Program-made: the position numbers and the translations under genes
Part shown: positions 21,638 to 32,764 of the stretch, one piece after another
Numbering within the stretch: the stretch's first letter is position 1
Layout: every line of letters begins with the position of its first letter
NCBI GenBank assembly: GCA_015680685.1
Contig: MNCI01017493.1
Span: forward strand, 10,296-74,295
Source: Gnetum montanum
Lineage: Eukaryota > Streptophyta > Gnetopsida > Gnetales > Gnetaceae
DNA: 64,000 bases
Reading direction: 5' to 3'
The notes under the pieces: model-generated
Databases searched by the model: none
The model's input: only the letters and a program-made list of their open reading frames with translations
Told to the model about the DNA's origin: nothing

Positions 21638-22987
21638 CTTGTAGGCTTAATGTGAAATCTTCAACTCCTTTGCAATTACATTGCCTTAGTGATGGGGGAT
21701 GGACAAAATATGCTAGTAGTAGATAAAACTAAAGTCAAGAATGGATGGAAAGCCTTGTTTCTAGGTGCTACTTGCAAGAAAAAATTTGGAGAAAATAGTT
21801 TACATAAAATTTTTTATGTAGATATCCTCCATGTCTTTATGCATTGGTATATCAACCATTACAACTACAATGATTAACCAAACACCTGGTGAACTCAATG
21901 TTCACATATGGAAAGTAAAAAATAAATTGGGTTTTCTTGACCTTTGATTGTAAGTAGCCTTTTAATTTTGGGTGGGTGGGTTCCGCAAGATGCCTCCTAA
22001 GAAAACCATGAAAAATCCTGAAATAATGGGATTTATAACTTTGAACAAAAAAAAATATGCTAGAGATTGATGTCCAAGCAAACATTTAAACATTTAAATG
22101 GATTATAGGCTCCAACCATGGCCAAGATGTATCTCCCAGCTACACATACTTGATCCATTGTGGTCAATAAAGCCTCATCCCAATCTAGAACCCAGGGTAT
22201 TGCCACTAGAGGACTTTGATTGTTGAAAAATAGCCTAAAACACCTAAAACAAAGCATTCTAACCATTAATATGTTGGCTATAAGGAAAATATATTCTGGC
22301 TAATGTATTTATATGCGAAAGTAGGATGAAATGCACAAACCATTAAGCCAAACCCCAAACCCTAACCAAAGCCTCCAATAGCATCAAAACCCTAAAACCC
22401 CTATCAAAAAGGTGTAAAAACCTACATATCCTTCAAAAGTATGTCGACTCTAATACCAAATATGTTGGAGAACATATTTTTTAAAGAGATGAAACTCAAA
22501 ACTCAAAATGCAGCAATAAGACCTCTAATAATTCTCAAAATTGCTAACTATAACCTTAGAACCTACCTAGTGCTTTCAGTGACATTAAAACACCAAATGA
22601 TAAGTTAAAAAAAGGCCAAAATTAATTAAACCCTAAAAAATACACTATAATGAGAATTAAATACATTAGCTAGCATATAAATCATAAGAAAGATTAAGAA
22701 TAGACTATCAACCAGTCCAAACAACCTCCAAATGCCTCAATGCAATCACAAAACCTATCTAGAGCCTCTACTAGTCATATAACCTTCAAAATTGAGCCTA
22801 AAAGTAATCAAAATCATCCAAATCCTTCTTTATATGCTATTCCTAGAACTAAATAAGTTGTTCAATGTGTTTGTGGGGAGAATGGAGGTGAAATGACCAA
22901 ATGGAGTCTCCAATAACCTCCTGAATCACTAGTGTTAGCCCTAAACCTTAGTTGTAGGTACTAATTGTAACGATTGAAAATCTTAGT
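21638..22987 (-). repeat. Upstream region of antisense gene copy a, ~200-bp repeats (part 1)
   Basis: Non-coding. Degenerate units of about 200 bp each carry a TATG..GGCTA..GTATTT-type core, near 22280, 22460, 22665 and 22860. Each unit also carries phrases such as CCAAACCCTAACC. The array continues at 24389-25140 after a solo LTR. It would act as promoter or leader of the antisense gene and as the 3' end of the element. Confidence 0.5.
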
Positions 22988-24388
22988 TGTTGGAGAAATG
23001 GAGAATTCCCAATGGGATAGGTTTAACCCAGCATCCCAAGGGCCTCCATGAAAAATAGGATTTGAGATACACTAGATAGTTTAGAAAATCACTTAGGAAC
23101 TTAAAGGATGACAGAACAAGATAACAAAAGTAAAAATGTAAAATATAGATCAAACAGTAAATGCACTAAAAATAAAACAAATAAATATGATTTGCACACA
23201 AAAGAAACTATAAAATTTATTGAAAAATATAACGTGAGAGTCTAGAAATGTGTACAAATTTGTACCTAAGAGGAGAGTAGGGGTTTCACTTGGGTGAGGA
23301 TTTAGAATCTATTGAAATTGCTATGATCGGCTTCACAATTTGGAGGTTTTACAACTCTCGATGCTTTCAAACCTTTACTACCCTTGCACCATATTTGCCA
23401 CATTGTTGATGTAGGGGGATGCGAGGTGTGAGAAATTTGGATAAAAAAGTGAGCAACATTGGGAGTTTGGGTTCCCAAGTGCTTAGCATTAATGCCACAA
23501 TCTCACAGATCTCAAAAGTGGTATAATAGGGGTAACAATGGCTATGGTACCACATTGGGGATTCAAGAAGCTTTGTGTGTGCTCAAAACTCTTGAATACA
23601 AAAAAAATCCAAAAAATGCAAAATTTTGAAACCCTTTCATGGTCTTGGACCTTGGGTTTTTATATGATTCTATTCACAAATTTGATTGCAAATTGCTTAA
23701 TTGATGTTGCAGGTTTTGGTTGATTGCTAACAAAATTCTAACTACGTACAAATGTGGTGGGTGTTCAAATCTAGGGGAGTTACTATATATGGTAAGTGTT
23801 ATAACCCCATAGCCATTCCATTTACTAAAAATAGTAAATAGGAATTACACCCTTGTTGGCTATTCTACCCATTTTGGACCTTCCAACAACAATGTTGACA
23901 TGCTAGATCCTTGCTAGAGTTAGTGTAATTTTGGAATCTTGGACAATGCTAGAGCAACATTGTGGGGAAGGTGTAACACTAGGAGGATTAAGTGTCAATG
24001 CTAGGGGTAAGGGTTATACCCACCACACTAAGTATGGTTGATGTCTTACCCCCATTCCCAACATTGGGTGTTGGTGGGTCACATCCTCCAATAGGTATCT
24101 CTAGCATGGAAAATGTTATACCCTCCATAATACCCATCAAAATGCCATTTTTGGAATTCCAAAAGGTAATTTTAACCCTGCAAGCCCAAATAGAGGCATT
24201 ATATGGCTTCTCTTACTTGAGGGATGAGGCTTTGACCACTTATAAGGTATTTCTCAACTCCAAAAATATAAATTATATGAGATTGCATCTCATGGGTTAT
24301 AATCTTTACATTTACAATGAATTTTACCCTCAAGTTTGATGGGATGGGGATTACAGAGGCTAGAAGATGGAATTTTCATGGTGTTTTA
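22988..24388 (-). mobile_element. Solo LTR of family T
   Basis: On the minus strand it starts TAAAACACCATG (other LTRs: TGAAACACCAC) and ends TCTCCAACA. It contains CATTTTGATGGGTATTATGG and TTGGGCTTG blocks as at 55273. No primer site or coding region follows. Flanks are TTAGT (22983-22987) and CTAGT (24389-24393), a 5-bp target duplication with one C/T difference. The copy at 31400-31560 runs across this point without an LTR, which confirms insertion. Length 1401 bp. Confidence 0.8.
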
Positions 24389-25140
24389 CTAGTGACCTTG
24401 AAAGTTAAAGAAACCAAGTTGATTAACCATCCAGACTACCCAAATGTTAGAATTTTATAAGAAATATACTAGCATTAGCAATAAATATGCTAGCTAGTGT
24501 ATTATTATTTTTAGTGGTAGTTTTAATAGCCTTAAAACACTTCAAATTGCTTAGAATTCGACAAGAGAGGCAAGGAATCTTGGGGCCTGAAGCTAGATGC
24601 AACTTGATCTTAGTTTAGACATGAAAAACTCAAATTTCATCATTTATATGCTAAGGCTATTAAAAAATATGTTGTTTAGTGTATTTGTTTAGCTAGAGGA
24701 CTTCAAACTGAACTGTTGTTGATCTATTTTCACTTCAAAATGATCATTTTGCAACATTGAGACCCCTACGTTACCCTAGGAGACTGTTGTAGTAAAAATT
24801 TTAGGTTTTAGCACATGCAACGATTCCAAAGGATTAAATTGACATTGAAATTGACTAATGCTTACTCCCAAATCACTACGTTGACATTCTAAGGAACTAG
24901 AGCCTAGAAACTAGCCAAGACAAATCCTAGAAATCAAATTTCATGAAAAGATACGTTGGTACTAGCATTAAATAAATTGGCTAGCTTATTTTTTGTAGGG
25001 ACCAACGTATTTATAGTAAAACGCCTATTTTTTGCTTTTAAAGGCTCCAAATGATATCCCGAAGTGCCCAAACTCTCCCATCAATCTTAGAGCCTCTTGC
25101 CATGGTCTGCAAAGGCCTAAAACTAGAAAAATGTAACCTT
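24389..25140 (-). repeat. Upstream region of antisense gene copy a, ~200-bp repeats (part 2)
   Basis: Continuation of the array cut by the solo LTR. Cores lie near 24470 (AATATGCTAGCTAGTGTATT), 24670 and 24960. Matches 31560-32230 in unit b. No coding sequence. Confidence 0.5.
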
Positions 25141-25640
25141 GATTGGCTAGGATTGATCATATGTTACCTACCTTGCCTTATTTGGCCTTGTTCCACTGTA
25201 TTTTAACCTTAATATTGTTTCACATTATTGCCTATCATTTTCATAACATTTGGTATTATTTGACTTCATTTTCATCATTTTTACATCATTTGACCATATT
25301 AGACCATATTTTTCCATCATTTGGTATTGTTTGAAACTAAATTGGCTTGACTTGATGTCATTTGACATCGATAAGATCTTTTTTTGACATTTTTTAACAC
25401 CATTTTATGGGGTCTTAACCTTCATTTTGATTTCATTTGTCCTCATTTTACATCATTTACCCTTTGTTTCATCTTATTTATGTTAACCTACCTCTTATAG
25501 CCTTCATTAACCATGTTTGGACCTTGTATGGCCATTAATGTAATATGTTTTGACTCATCTCTATTTCATTACTAGAGTATTTTACTTCATTTTAACATTG
25601 TTTAACCATTTTATCACATAGGTACCACTTAATGTGCTTA
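25141..25640 (+). repeat. Degenerate CATTTGACC-type repeat region before pol, unit a
   Basis: The plus strand is T-rich. Words such as CATTTGACC, CATTTTGA, CATCATTTG and TTGACTTCATT recur every 10-20 bases. Unit b has the same at 32231-32760. Open frames here are by-products of the repeat. Confidence 0.55.
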
Positions 25641-26965
25641 TGATTGATGTGTAGGGTTGGAGTATGGACATCTAGAAGCAACTTAGTTTTCTTTTGAGCC
25701 TAAGTGGATCTGATGGTTATGTTGAATGATTCATTGACCTCAATTACTTGGATCTTGAGCTAGAGAGCCTACTCAATCACATAACTTCTATAGAAAAGCC
25801 TCTCCATTGTCTAGGACATCTAGTTAAAATCCTTGACCTTGAGGCTAGCAACATTATTGAAGATTGTTTAGCTAAGGTTCCAGACACAACACACAATGGT
25901 GAGGAGAAAACACTAAAATTAAGTTCCTCACTTGAACCCTAGTAGGCTCAAGACATCACTAAGGTCCTTCAGGATAACATTAAGGTGTTTTCTTGGTCAT
26001 ATGAAGATATGCCAAGTCTCGATCCATGCCTAATGTAACATAACATTATACTTAACCCTAATATTAAAATAGTTAAATAAATAATTCACAAAATTAGACT
26101 AGATCTAGCCTTGGTAGTTCATCATGAGATCATGAAACTTTACTAAGCAGGTCTCATTCAAGCTATTAACTATGCATATTAGCTGTACAAACTAGTGGTA
26201 GTTCCTAAAAAAATTGAAGCATATGTATTTGCATTAATTTCCAAGACCTAAATAAGGAAACTATTAAATATGATTTTCCTTTTTCTAGTATTAACAAACT
26301 CATCGATAATATGGGTGGACATGCCTTGTTATCCTTCATGGATGGGTTTTTAGGATATAACCAAGTTAGGATCAACCGAGAGCATCAACTTTACATGACC
26401 TTCATGACCTCTTGGGGAATATTTTGGTATACCATGATGCCCTTTGATCTAAAGAATGTGGGTGCAACCTATCAATGAGCCATGACATAAATATTTAGTG
26501 ACTACATGCTAAGGTTACTTAATGATTATGTGGATGATATAGGAGTCAAATCTAAAATGGCCAATGACCATGCACATGACCTTGACTTAGTGCTTAAATA
26601 ATGTCTCAAATATGAACTTAGGCTCAATCCTAATAACTGTGTCTTTGGTGTTAAAACCAATGAGATGATTTGATTTTTAGTGTCCAAAGCAAGAATATGC
26701 ATTGATCTTAATAAGTTTAATGCCATAACTAACCTGCTAGTACCTACAAACCTTAAGGAGCTTTAAAGGCTACAAGGATTACAATTTATCTATAGGTTTA
26801 TCTAAAGGCTTACAAATAAGCTACAACCCATGCAAAATTTGCTTAAGAAAGGGATTCACTATGAGTGGACTACCCAATTCCAAGAGACCTTTAATAACAT
26901 TGAGCAAGAGTTGGCTCAACTACCCATGGTGTATCTGCTACAAAAGGATAAATCTTTTTAGCAGA
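25641..26965 (+). pseudogene. Family T pol, copy a: reverse transcriptase, truncated
   Basis: Begins with a linker (LDLEASNIIEDCLAKV) and VFSWSYEDMP, the usual start of the RT region in Tat-like pol. RT signatures follow: LIQAINYAY, MGFLGYNQVRI-like at 26340-26375, FGLKNVGATYQ-like at 26440-26480, and an intact YVDD at 26527-26538. LRLNPNNCVFGVKT follows, then LQPMQNLLKKGI. The frame is broken by stops (often TAG/TAA/TGA at Gln/Trp/Arg positions). The sequence stops matching unit b after LLQKDKSF; RNase H and integrase are missing. Confidence 0.8.
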
Positions 26966-27114
26966 CATGGATGAAAATGAATTGACTAATCTAGTCAACC
27001 ATTTTTATCTCAAGCCTTATTAAATTAAATGTTATTTTATTTATAGGTATGAATAAAAAAGTAGCATTAATGGTCTTTACAACCTACAAAAAATTGAGCC
27101 TACATGAGATATAT
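26966..27114 (+). pseudogene. Integrase C-terminal remnant after an internal deletion
   Basis: ATGGATGAAAATGAATTGAC and TCAAGCCTTATTAAATTAA match the last codons of pol at 36142-36204. So about 2.1 kb (RNase H to integrase core) was deleted at about 26965. The match continues to CCTACATGAG; the sequence then switches into the antisense gene. Confidence 0.65.
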
Positions 27115-28169
27115 ATGGATACATCTCATTAACCTCTATGGCCTAGCACTAGTCTAAAAGCAACCCATTGTTATCACAACAAGTGTTAAGTCATTTTTCA
27201 ACCTCCTCTCTATGATCCACCTCTTTCCCTATGTTTTTGACAACCTTCATGTCATCATAATGTATGCCAAAGAGGTCACTGAACATGGATTTATTAATGG
27301 CCAAGGTAACAAGCACACCATGAACATGAGAGATGGATTTCTTGAATCCTTTTTCAAAGGAGCCAAGGAAATTCACCATTTCTATAGTAGGAAATGGATG
27401 GGCTAGGAATCATAAACAAATTGAGCAAACCTACATTGACAATTCTTTCCTAGATTTCTCTAGGTGTCTGCTAGCCAACCACTCCTGTGCTAACTCTACT
27501 TCACCCCACTTAAGAATAAGTGTATCTTCTACACATCTTAAGGTGATTATGGCAATAGTAGACTTGGGCACAAAATCTAGAATAGTTAATTAATTGTCAA
27601 GCATGCGCACATCACATAAAACTAAAACAAAATAATAAATATACATAGAAAACATAGTAAAAGATTAATTAAAATTAAACTCATAACTACATAGTTAAAA
27701 CTAATTAAAAAATTAAGGCCTAAGTAACTAAAAAATAACACAACTAGAGAATGTTGACATTAACAACAAAAAAAATTAAAATATAAGAACTATTAAACTT
27801 TCTTACCTAGTTTAAGCAATGTAGGGGTCCTAGAAGCCATGGATGCATATATGCCCAATTCTTGAAGTCCCCACTAGACATGTGCAATCCTATTGGCCAA
27901 ACACTTATAGTAAGTAAACTTTAGTGTAATGTAAGATGTATCTACTAAATTCATTCTTAAGCTACTCTAATAGCACAAGTTTCATAGATGAGCCTTGTGT
28001 AAAGACCTCTAATGTTGTATGTGCCAAGGATAGGACTTGATCACTCTTAATCAATCCTACATTGTGGACTTTATACTTGCAACATTTAAATGCAACAAGA
28101 AAATTATTAAAATCCAGTAACCTTATGAAAATAAAAATTGAACAAAAACTTAAGATATAATTTATGCTT

Positions 28170-28640
28170 ACAAGTGGTAGAAGGTGCCAGGAAGATTGTG
28201 AAAAAAATTGTAGACTCTATGCACTATCATCAATGTGTTATTGGCATTGTACTAGATAAACTCAAGCATATCCCAAATTTTGGATAACTTGTGTGTTCTT
28301 GGTGTGTACATGTCATCATGATAGTCATCCTCCACACGAGTAGTAGCATCATCTACCATAAACTTGGTAATGAGGCTAGCAAAATGGGGTAGCAAATTCT
28401 CTACAATAACAACTACGGTGTTGGAGGCTAAGTGTGAGAATAAGATCACACTAAAATTCTTAAGCAAGAAAGCCAAGAACTCTTTGGTCCCAAGCTTGAA
28501 GCAAAGAGAACCATGATCCAAGATCATGTTGGAAGGCAAAATATTTGGTCCTAGGATGTTTATGTAGCATAGAAGCCCAAATAGTTCAACAACCACTAGA
28601 ATGGATTTGAAGAAGACCTTGCACAACCGAAAAATAACCA
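28170..28640 (-). pseudogene. Antisense gene copy b, exon 2: best-preserved phosphatase-like exon
   Basis: Open for 135 codons with no stop. Residues run VFFKSILVVVELFGLLCYIN, then LPSNMILDHGSLCFKLGTKE, FLAFLLKNFSVILFSH, then VVIVENLLPHFASLITKFMV and KLSKIWDMLEFI. Downstream in the next frame comes NANNTLM-type sequence and FFHNLPGTF. The EL-G-LLC segment fits the place of DLDGLLC in plant FCP1/NIF-type phosphatases. GTKEFLAFLLKNFSVILFS fits RPG-REFL. and LSKIWDM fits the conserved L..IWD. Acidic catalytic residues are changed (V-E-L-F-G). Enzyme activity is therefore doubtful; a binding or dominant-negative role is possible. Family call from motif order. Confidence 0.5.
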
Positions 28641-28659
28641 TTAAAACACCATATAACAA

Positions 28660-29954
28660 TAAGTAAAAATTTGATAAAAAATAAATAAAAAATTAACAAA
28701 TATAATGTCAAAATTCACATTCAAGACCAAAAAACTAAATTCAAATATAAAAAAATAAAAAAAAACAAAAATTCAAACTATTGACATTTTACACATGAAA
28801 ACTAAGTTGAAAATCAGGTAACACAAAACATTGATGACAATCTCAAAGTTGAAGTGTGCATAAAAAATTATAGAAATATTATTTCAAGAATTAAAACTCT
28901 AAGAACAAGCTTGTACCATGTTTAAACCCATAATTAACAATACACTAATAACCAGTATAAGAATGACAACTTCAATTCAATGAAATTTTGACTAGAAATC
29001 CTAGTTTACAATGAAACAATTATAGTAAGAACCTCTAGGGAATCTAGATAAAAATTTCAAAAAATTCAAAAAAATATCCAAAACCAATATAAACCATGTA
29101 AATAACTTTTAATACTTTGAACATAATTGAAAAAATGCAAAAATTACCAAGCCTACCAGTGGAAGCTAGGAAGGTTGCATGCCCAATAGCTGAAACTGCA
29201 ACTGCATAGGGTAGTTCATACAAAAAAAAATTTGATAAAAAATTACCAAATTTTTTTTATAAGTCTAGGAAGTGTAAATATACATAATTCAACAAAAATT
29301 TTACTGCAACATTGTAATAATAGGAATAGAAAAATTAACAAAACAACTTGAAATCACTTTGAATTTTTTTTTCGAAAAATCTAGTTTATAGTGACTTAGC
29401 TACAGTAAAACCTCTAGGAATATTGTGACTTTTTTTAAAATTCCAAAAATTATGTAGAAACCTTGTACACTATCCAAAAAATCCCTAGGAGGTTGGGAGT
29501 TTTATAAAAAAAGAGACAAAGTATGTTAACACTATCAATCTTAGTAGGCCAAAAACAAGAAAAAACTAAAAAATCATTATGCATTGGTCAATGGAAAAAA
29601 TCATACAAAATTAACCATAGCTCAAAAATAAATGATTAAATCACCAATATAACTACTAAACATTGTAGAATATCTATATAGCATAAAAATGAAAAATCTA
29701 CACCAAATTCTTAAAAACAATTACAAAATTTGGCCACTTTTCAGCAAAAAAAACTATAAAAATGCACAGAATGGGACAAACAAAAAGTTTAAAATTTGGT
29801 ATAGGGAAAAAATTAAAATGTGGGAATATCAATATAACTTAAAACTTAAATATTCAAGCCACATAAAGCTAAAATTTGTTTTCAACATACAAATCTAGGC
29901 ACTATAAAATGCCTCCATACTTTGGCAAAAATTGGTAAAAAATAGTTGATGAAG
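28660..29954 (-). other. Long first intron of antisense gene copy b
   Basis: A-rich, no frame of interest. Corresponds phrase by phrase to 20281-21513, including AAAACTAAAAAATCATTATG CACTGG-like words near 29560. The 69-codon frame at 29689-29898 is a chance frame in A-rich DNA. Confidence 0.5.
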
Positions 29955-30086
29955 AGTACCTCGTGGTTATGCTAGAAGAGCCTTCACTAATGGATGGTAT
30001 TGGTAGATGGAAGATGCCTTTGGTTTCAACATCTACCTTTTATCCAAAGATAGATTCTTGATGGTTCCTCCTTTCCTCTTTGACAT

Positions 30087-32230
30087 CTTGTAGGAGTAGA
30101 GTAGAATCCTTGGGTTGTCTATAATTGCACTATTTGTGTGATGACAGATGGCAAGAATACGCTAGTTGTGGATGGAATATGAAGCCTAAAATGGTTGGAA
30201 GACCTAATTACCAAGTGTTTCCTCTCAAGAACTAAGTTTAATGAAATGATTTGCATAAAAGTGTTAATATGAAAACCCTTAGTGTATTTATGCATTAAAT
30301 TAGACATTACTACCATTGAAATGCCTACCTAACACTTAGTGAACTAAGAGTTTACATAGAGAAAGTCACTAAATGCACTAGGTTTTCTTGGCCTTTAGTT
30401 TCAAATAACCTTTTAACCTTGGCTAGGTCCCATCAAGCACCTCCCAAACAAATCATAAAAAAGCCCAATACAATGGGATTTGATGCTATGACAAAAAAAA
30501 TATGTTGGGATTAATGCCCAAGAAAAACACTTAAATATTGAAGTGGGTTGCAAGCTCTAATCATGGCCAATGTACATCTCCCAGTCATTGATTCTTGATC
30601 CATGATGGTCATTAAAGTCCTATCCCAAACTGGAAACTTAAACATTACCACTAAAGGATTCCAATTACTAGAAGTGATCAAACAATACCCAAAATAAGGG
30701 ATTCTAAGTATTTATATGCTGACTACATGTAAAGATACATTAGCCAGGCTATTTAAATAAAGAATGGTAATGAAAAATACTAATGAGATCTCCAATTGAT
30801 CTTCAAATTACCAATCTTAACCCTAAACCCTAAACAAAGCTTTTGGCAACTCCAAAACCCTATAAACCCTATCAAAAGATGCTAAAATCCATATTTCTTA
30901 GAAATTTATGCTAGTAAGAGCATTAAATATGTTTTCCAATGTATTTTTAGATGGATTGGAATAAAATGAAATAATATGATCTCAAATGACCTCCAAAATT
31001 ACAAAACCTAGCTTTAACACCTACCTAGAGGCTTTGGTGATCTTGGAATACCAAACGATAAGTTAAAATTAGGTTTAAACTAATTGAAACCTACAAAATA
31101 CATTTTATGAGCACTAAGTACACTAGCTAATGTATACAATTTAAGGAAATCCAATAACAAGCCATCAACCAACCCAATTAACCTTCAAATGCCTCACTCT
31201 AGTCCTAGTACCTAGCCAAAGCCTCCAATAGCCATCAAATCTTGAAAACTGAGTCAAGAAATTGTTAGAATTAGTCAAATCCACCAAAAATACATTATTA
31301 TTAGCACTAAATATGCTAACCATTGTAGTTTTCGTAAGAAGTGGCTAAATGGACTATCTAGTCACCTCCTAAATCACTAGTTTTGAGCCTAAACCATAGC
31401 TACAAACACCAATGACCACAAAAATCTAGAATGTAAGTCAATTGATTACACAAACTGCTTAAAGGCCAATTTTTCACAAACAATACATTTTCATTAGCAT
31501 TTATATGCTAGCTATCATATTTTTGGTTCTAATATCATTTTTGGCAACGTCACAACACTCCGAATGGGTTGAAACTTAACTAGAGAAACTTGGAATTCGG
31601 GAACCTAAAACCAACTATAACTTGATTTTATTTTGAGTATTAGAAATTAAAATTTCATAATTTATACACTAGGGCTATGGAAAAATATGCTGGCTAATGT
31701 ATTTTGCATGTGGAGGGCTCCAAATTGTAGTTTCGTTGACTTAGTTTGGTCTCAAAATAATCATTCTATAACCCTGACATCCCTATGTTGCACTAGGAGA
31801 TTATTGAAGCTAAAATTTCAAGTTTGAAGCACTATGAAATAATTTTTTCAATAAAAATATGCTAGCATTAGGATTAACTATGGTAGCTATCATAGTTTCC
31901 AACTCTTGGTAGTATTCAACGCCTTTAGGGGGTTAAATCCACACCAAAATTGACTAAGTCTTACTCATAGTTCATTGCACTAATATTTTAGTCCATCAAA
32001 ATCTAAAAACTAGCCCAAAAAAACCTCAAACCAAAATTTAAGTAAAATATGTGTTGTGACCTATAATAAATATGTTGGCCAATGTATTTATTACAAAGGA
32101 AAGCATATTCATTTTAAAATGCTTCATATTTACTTCCAAATAGGCTCAAAATTACCTCCCCAAGTGCTCAAACTCTTCCATCAATCCTAAAGCCTCTCAC
32201 CATGGCCTGATAAGGTCTAAAAGTGGAAAA
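30087..32230 (-). repeat. Upstream region of antisense gene copy b, ~200-bp repeat array
   Basis: Eight cores of the TATGCTGGCTAATGTATTTT type lie at about 30718, 30908, 31121, 31311, 31503, 31687, 31866 and 32070, so the spacing is 179-213 bp. Between them recur phrases like CCTAAACCCTA, ACCTACC and CTCCAAA. No protein is encoded. Unit d has a parallel array with the same period. Confidence 0.6.
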
Positions 32231-32760
32231 ATGTGATCTTAATTGACCAAGATTGACTATGGTTTACCATCTATTACATATCTTTCCTATGGTTTACCAT
32301 CTATTACATATCTATCCTAGTTTGGTCTTGTTCCACCACGTTTTGACCTTACTTGACATTAGTTTACATTATTTTCTATCATTTCCATATCAGTTGGCAT
32401 CATTAGGTTTCATTTTCACATCACTTGGTCTTGTTCCATCACATGTTTCTATCATTTGACACCATTTTGGCTTGATTTGACATTAGTATGGACTTATTTG
32501 ACCTTGTTCGACATTTTTTGATGAGGTTTGATCATCATTTGATCTTCATTTAGCCTCATTTAATCATCATTTGACTTTCATTTTGCCTTTGCTTCACCTT
32601 ATTTTCTTTAACCTACCTCTTATAGCCTTCATTGACCATGTCTTGACCTTTTTTGACCATTAATTTAATGTGTTTTGACTAATCTATGCATTATTACTAA
32701 ACTATTTTACATTACGTTGACATTATTTAATCATTTTATCACATAAGTGCCACTTAATGT
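32231..32760 (+). repeat. Degenerate CATTTGACC-type repeat region before pol, unit b
   Basis: Same composition and position as 25141-25640. A 28-bp phrase (TATGGTTTACCATCTATTAC followed by ATATCT) is directly repeated at 32260-32315. Later part has CATTTGACTTTCATTTTGCC-type words. Confidence 0.55.
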
Positions 32761-32764
32761 GCTT

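Larger units (their letters stand above)
27115..30086 (-). pseudogene. Antisense gene of family T, copy b (lacks 3' half)
   Basis: On the minus strand: exon 1 (29955-30086, MSKRKGGTIKNLSLDK, then one frame change), intron 1 (to about 28660), phosphatase-like exon 2 (28170-28640), exon 3 (27810-28080, VHNVGLIKSDQVLSLAHTTL), and the first part of exon 4 (27115-27590, with ISHVHGVLVTLAINKSMFSD and DLFGIHYDDMKV). Exons 5-8 and the end of exon 4 are gone: the sequence joins the tail of pol copy a at about 27115. Gene order relative to the next pol copy is the same as in unit a. Confidence 0.7.

Noticed and set aside
22988-24388. This LTR as the 3' LTR of unit a
   Set aside because: It is in the opposite orientation to the LTR at 3370, has its own target duplication, and unit b runs through the same site without it.
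29689-29898. Lys/Asn-rich 69-codon frame
   Set aside because: A-rich intron sequence of the antisense gene; no conservation as protein in units a or d.
32253-32459. Leu/His-rich 68-codon frame and a similar one at 25143-25334
   Set aside because: By-product of the T-rich CATTTGACC repeat; not conserved as protein.
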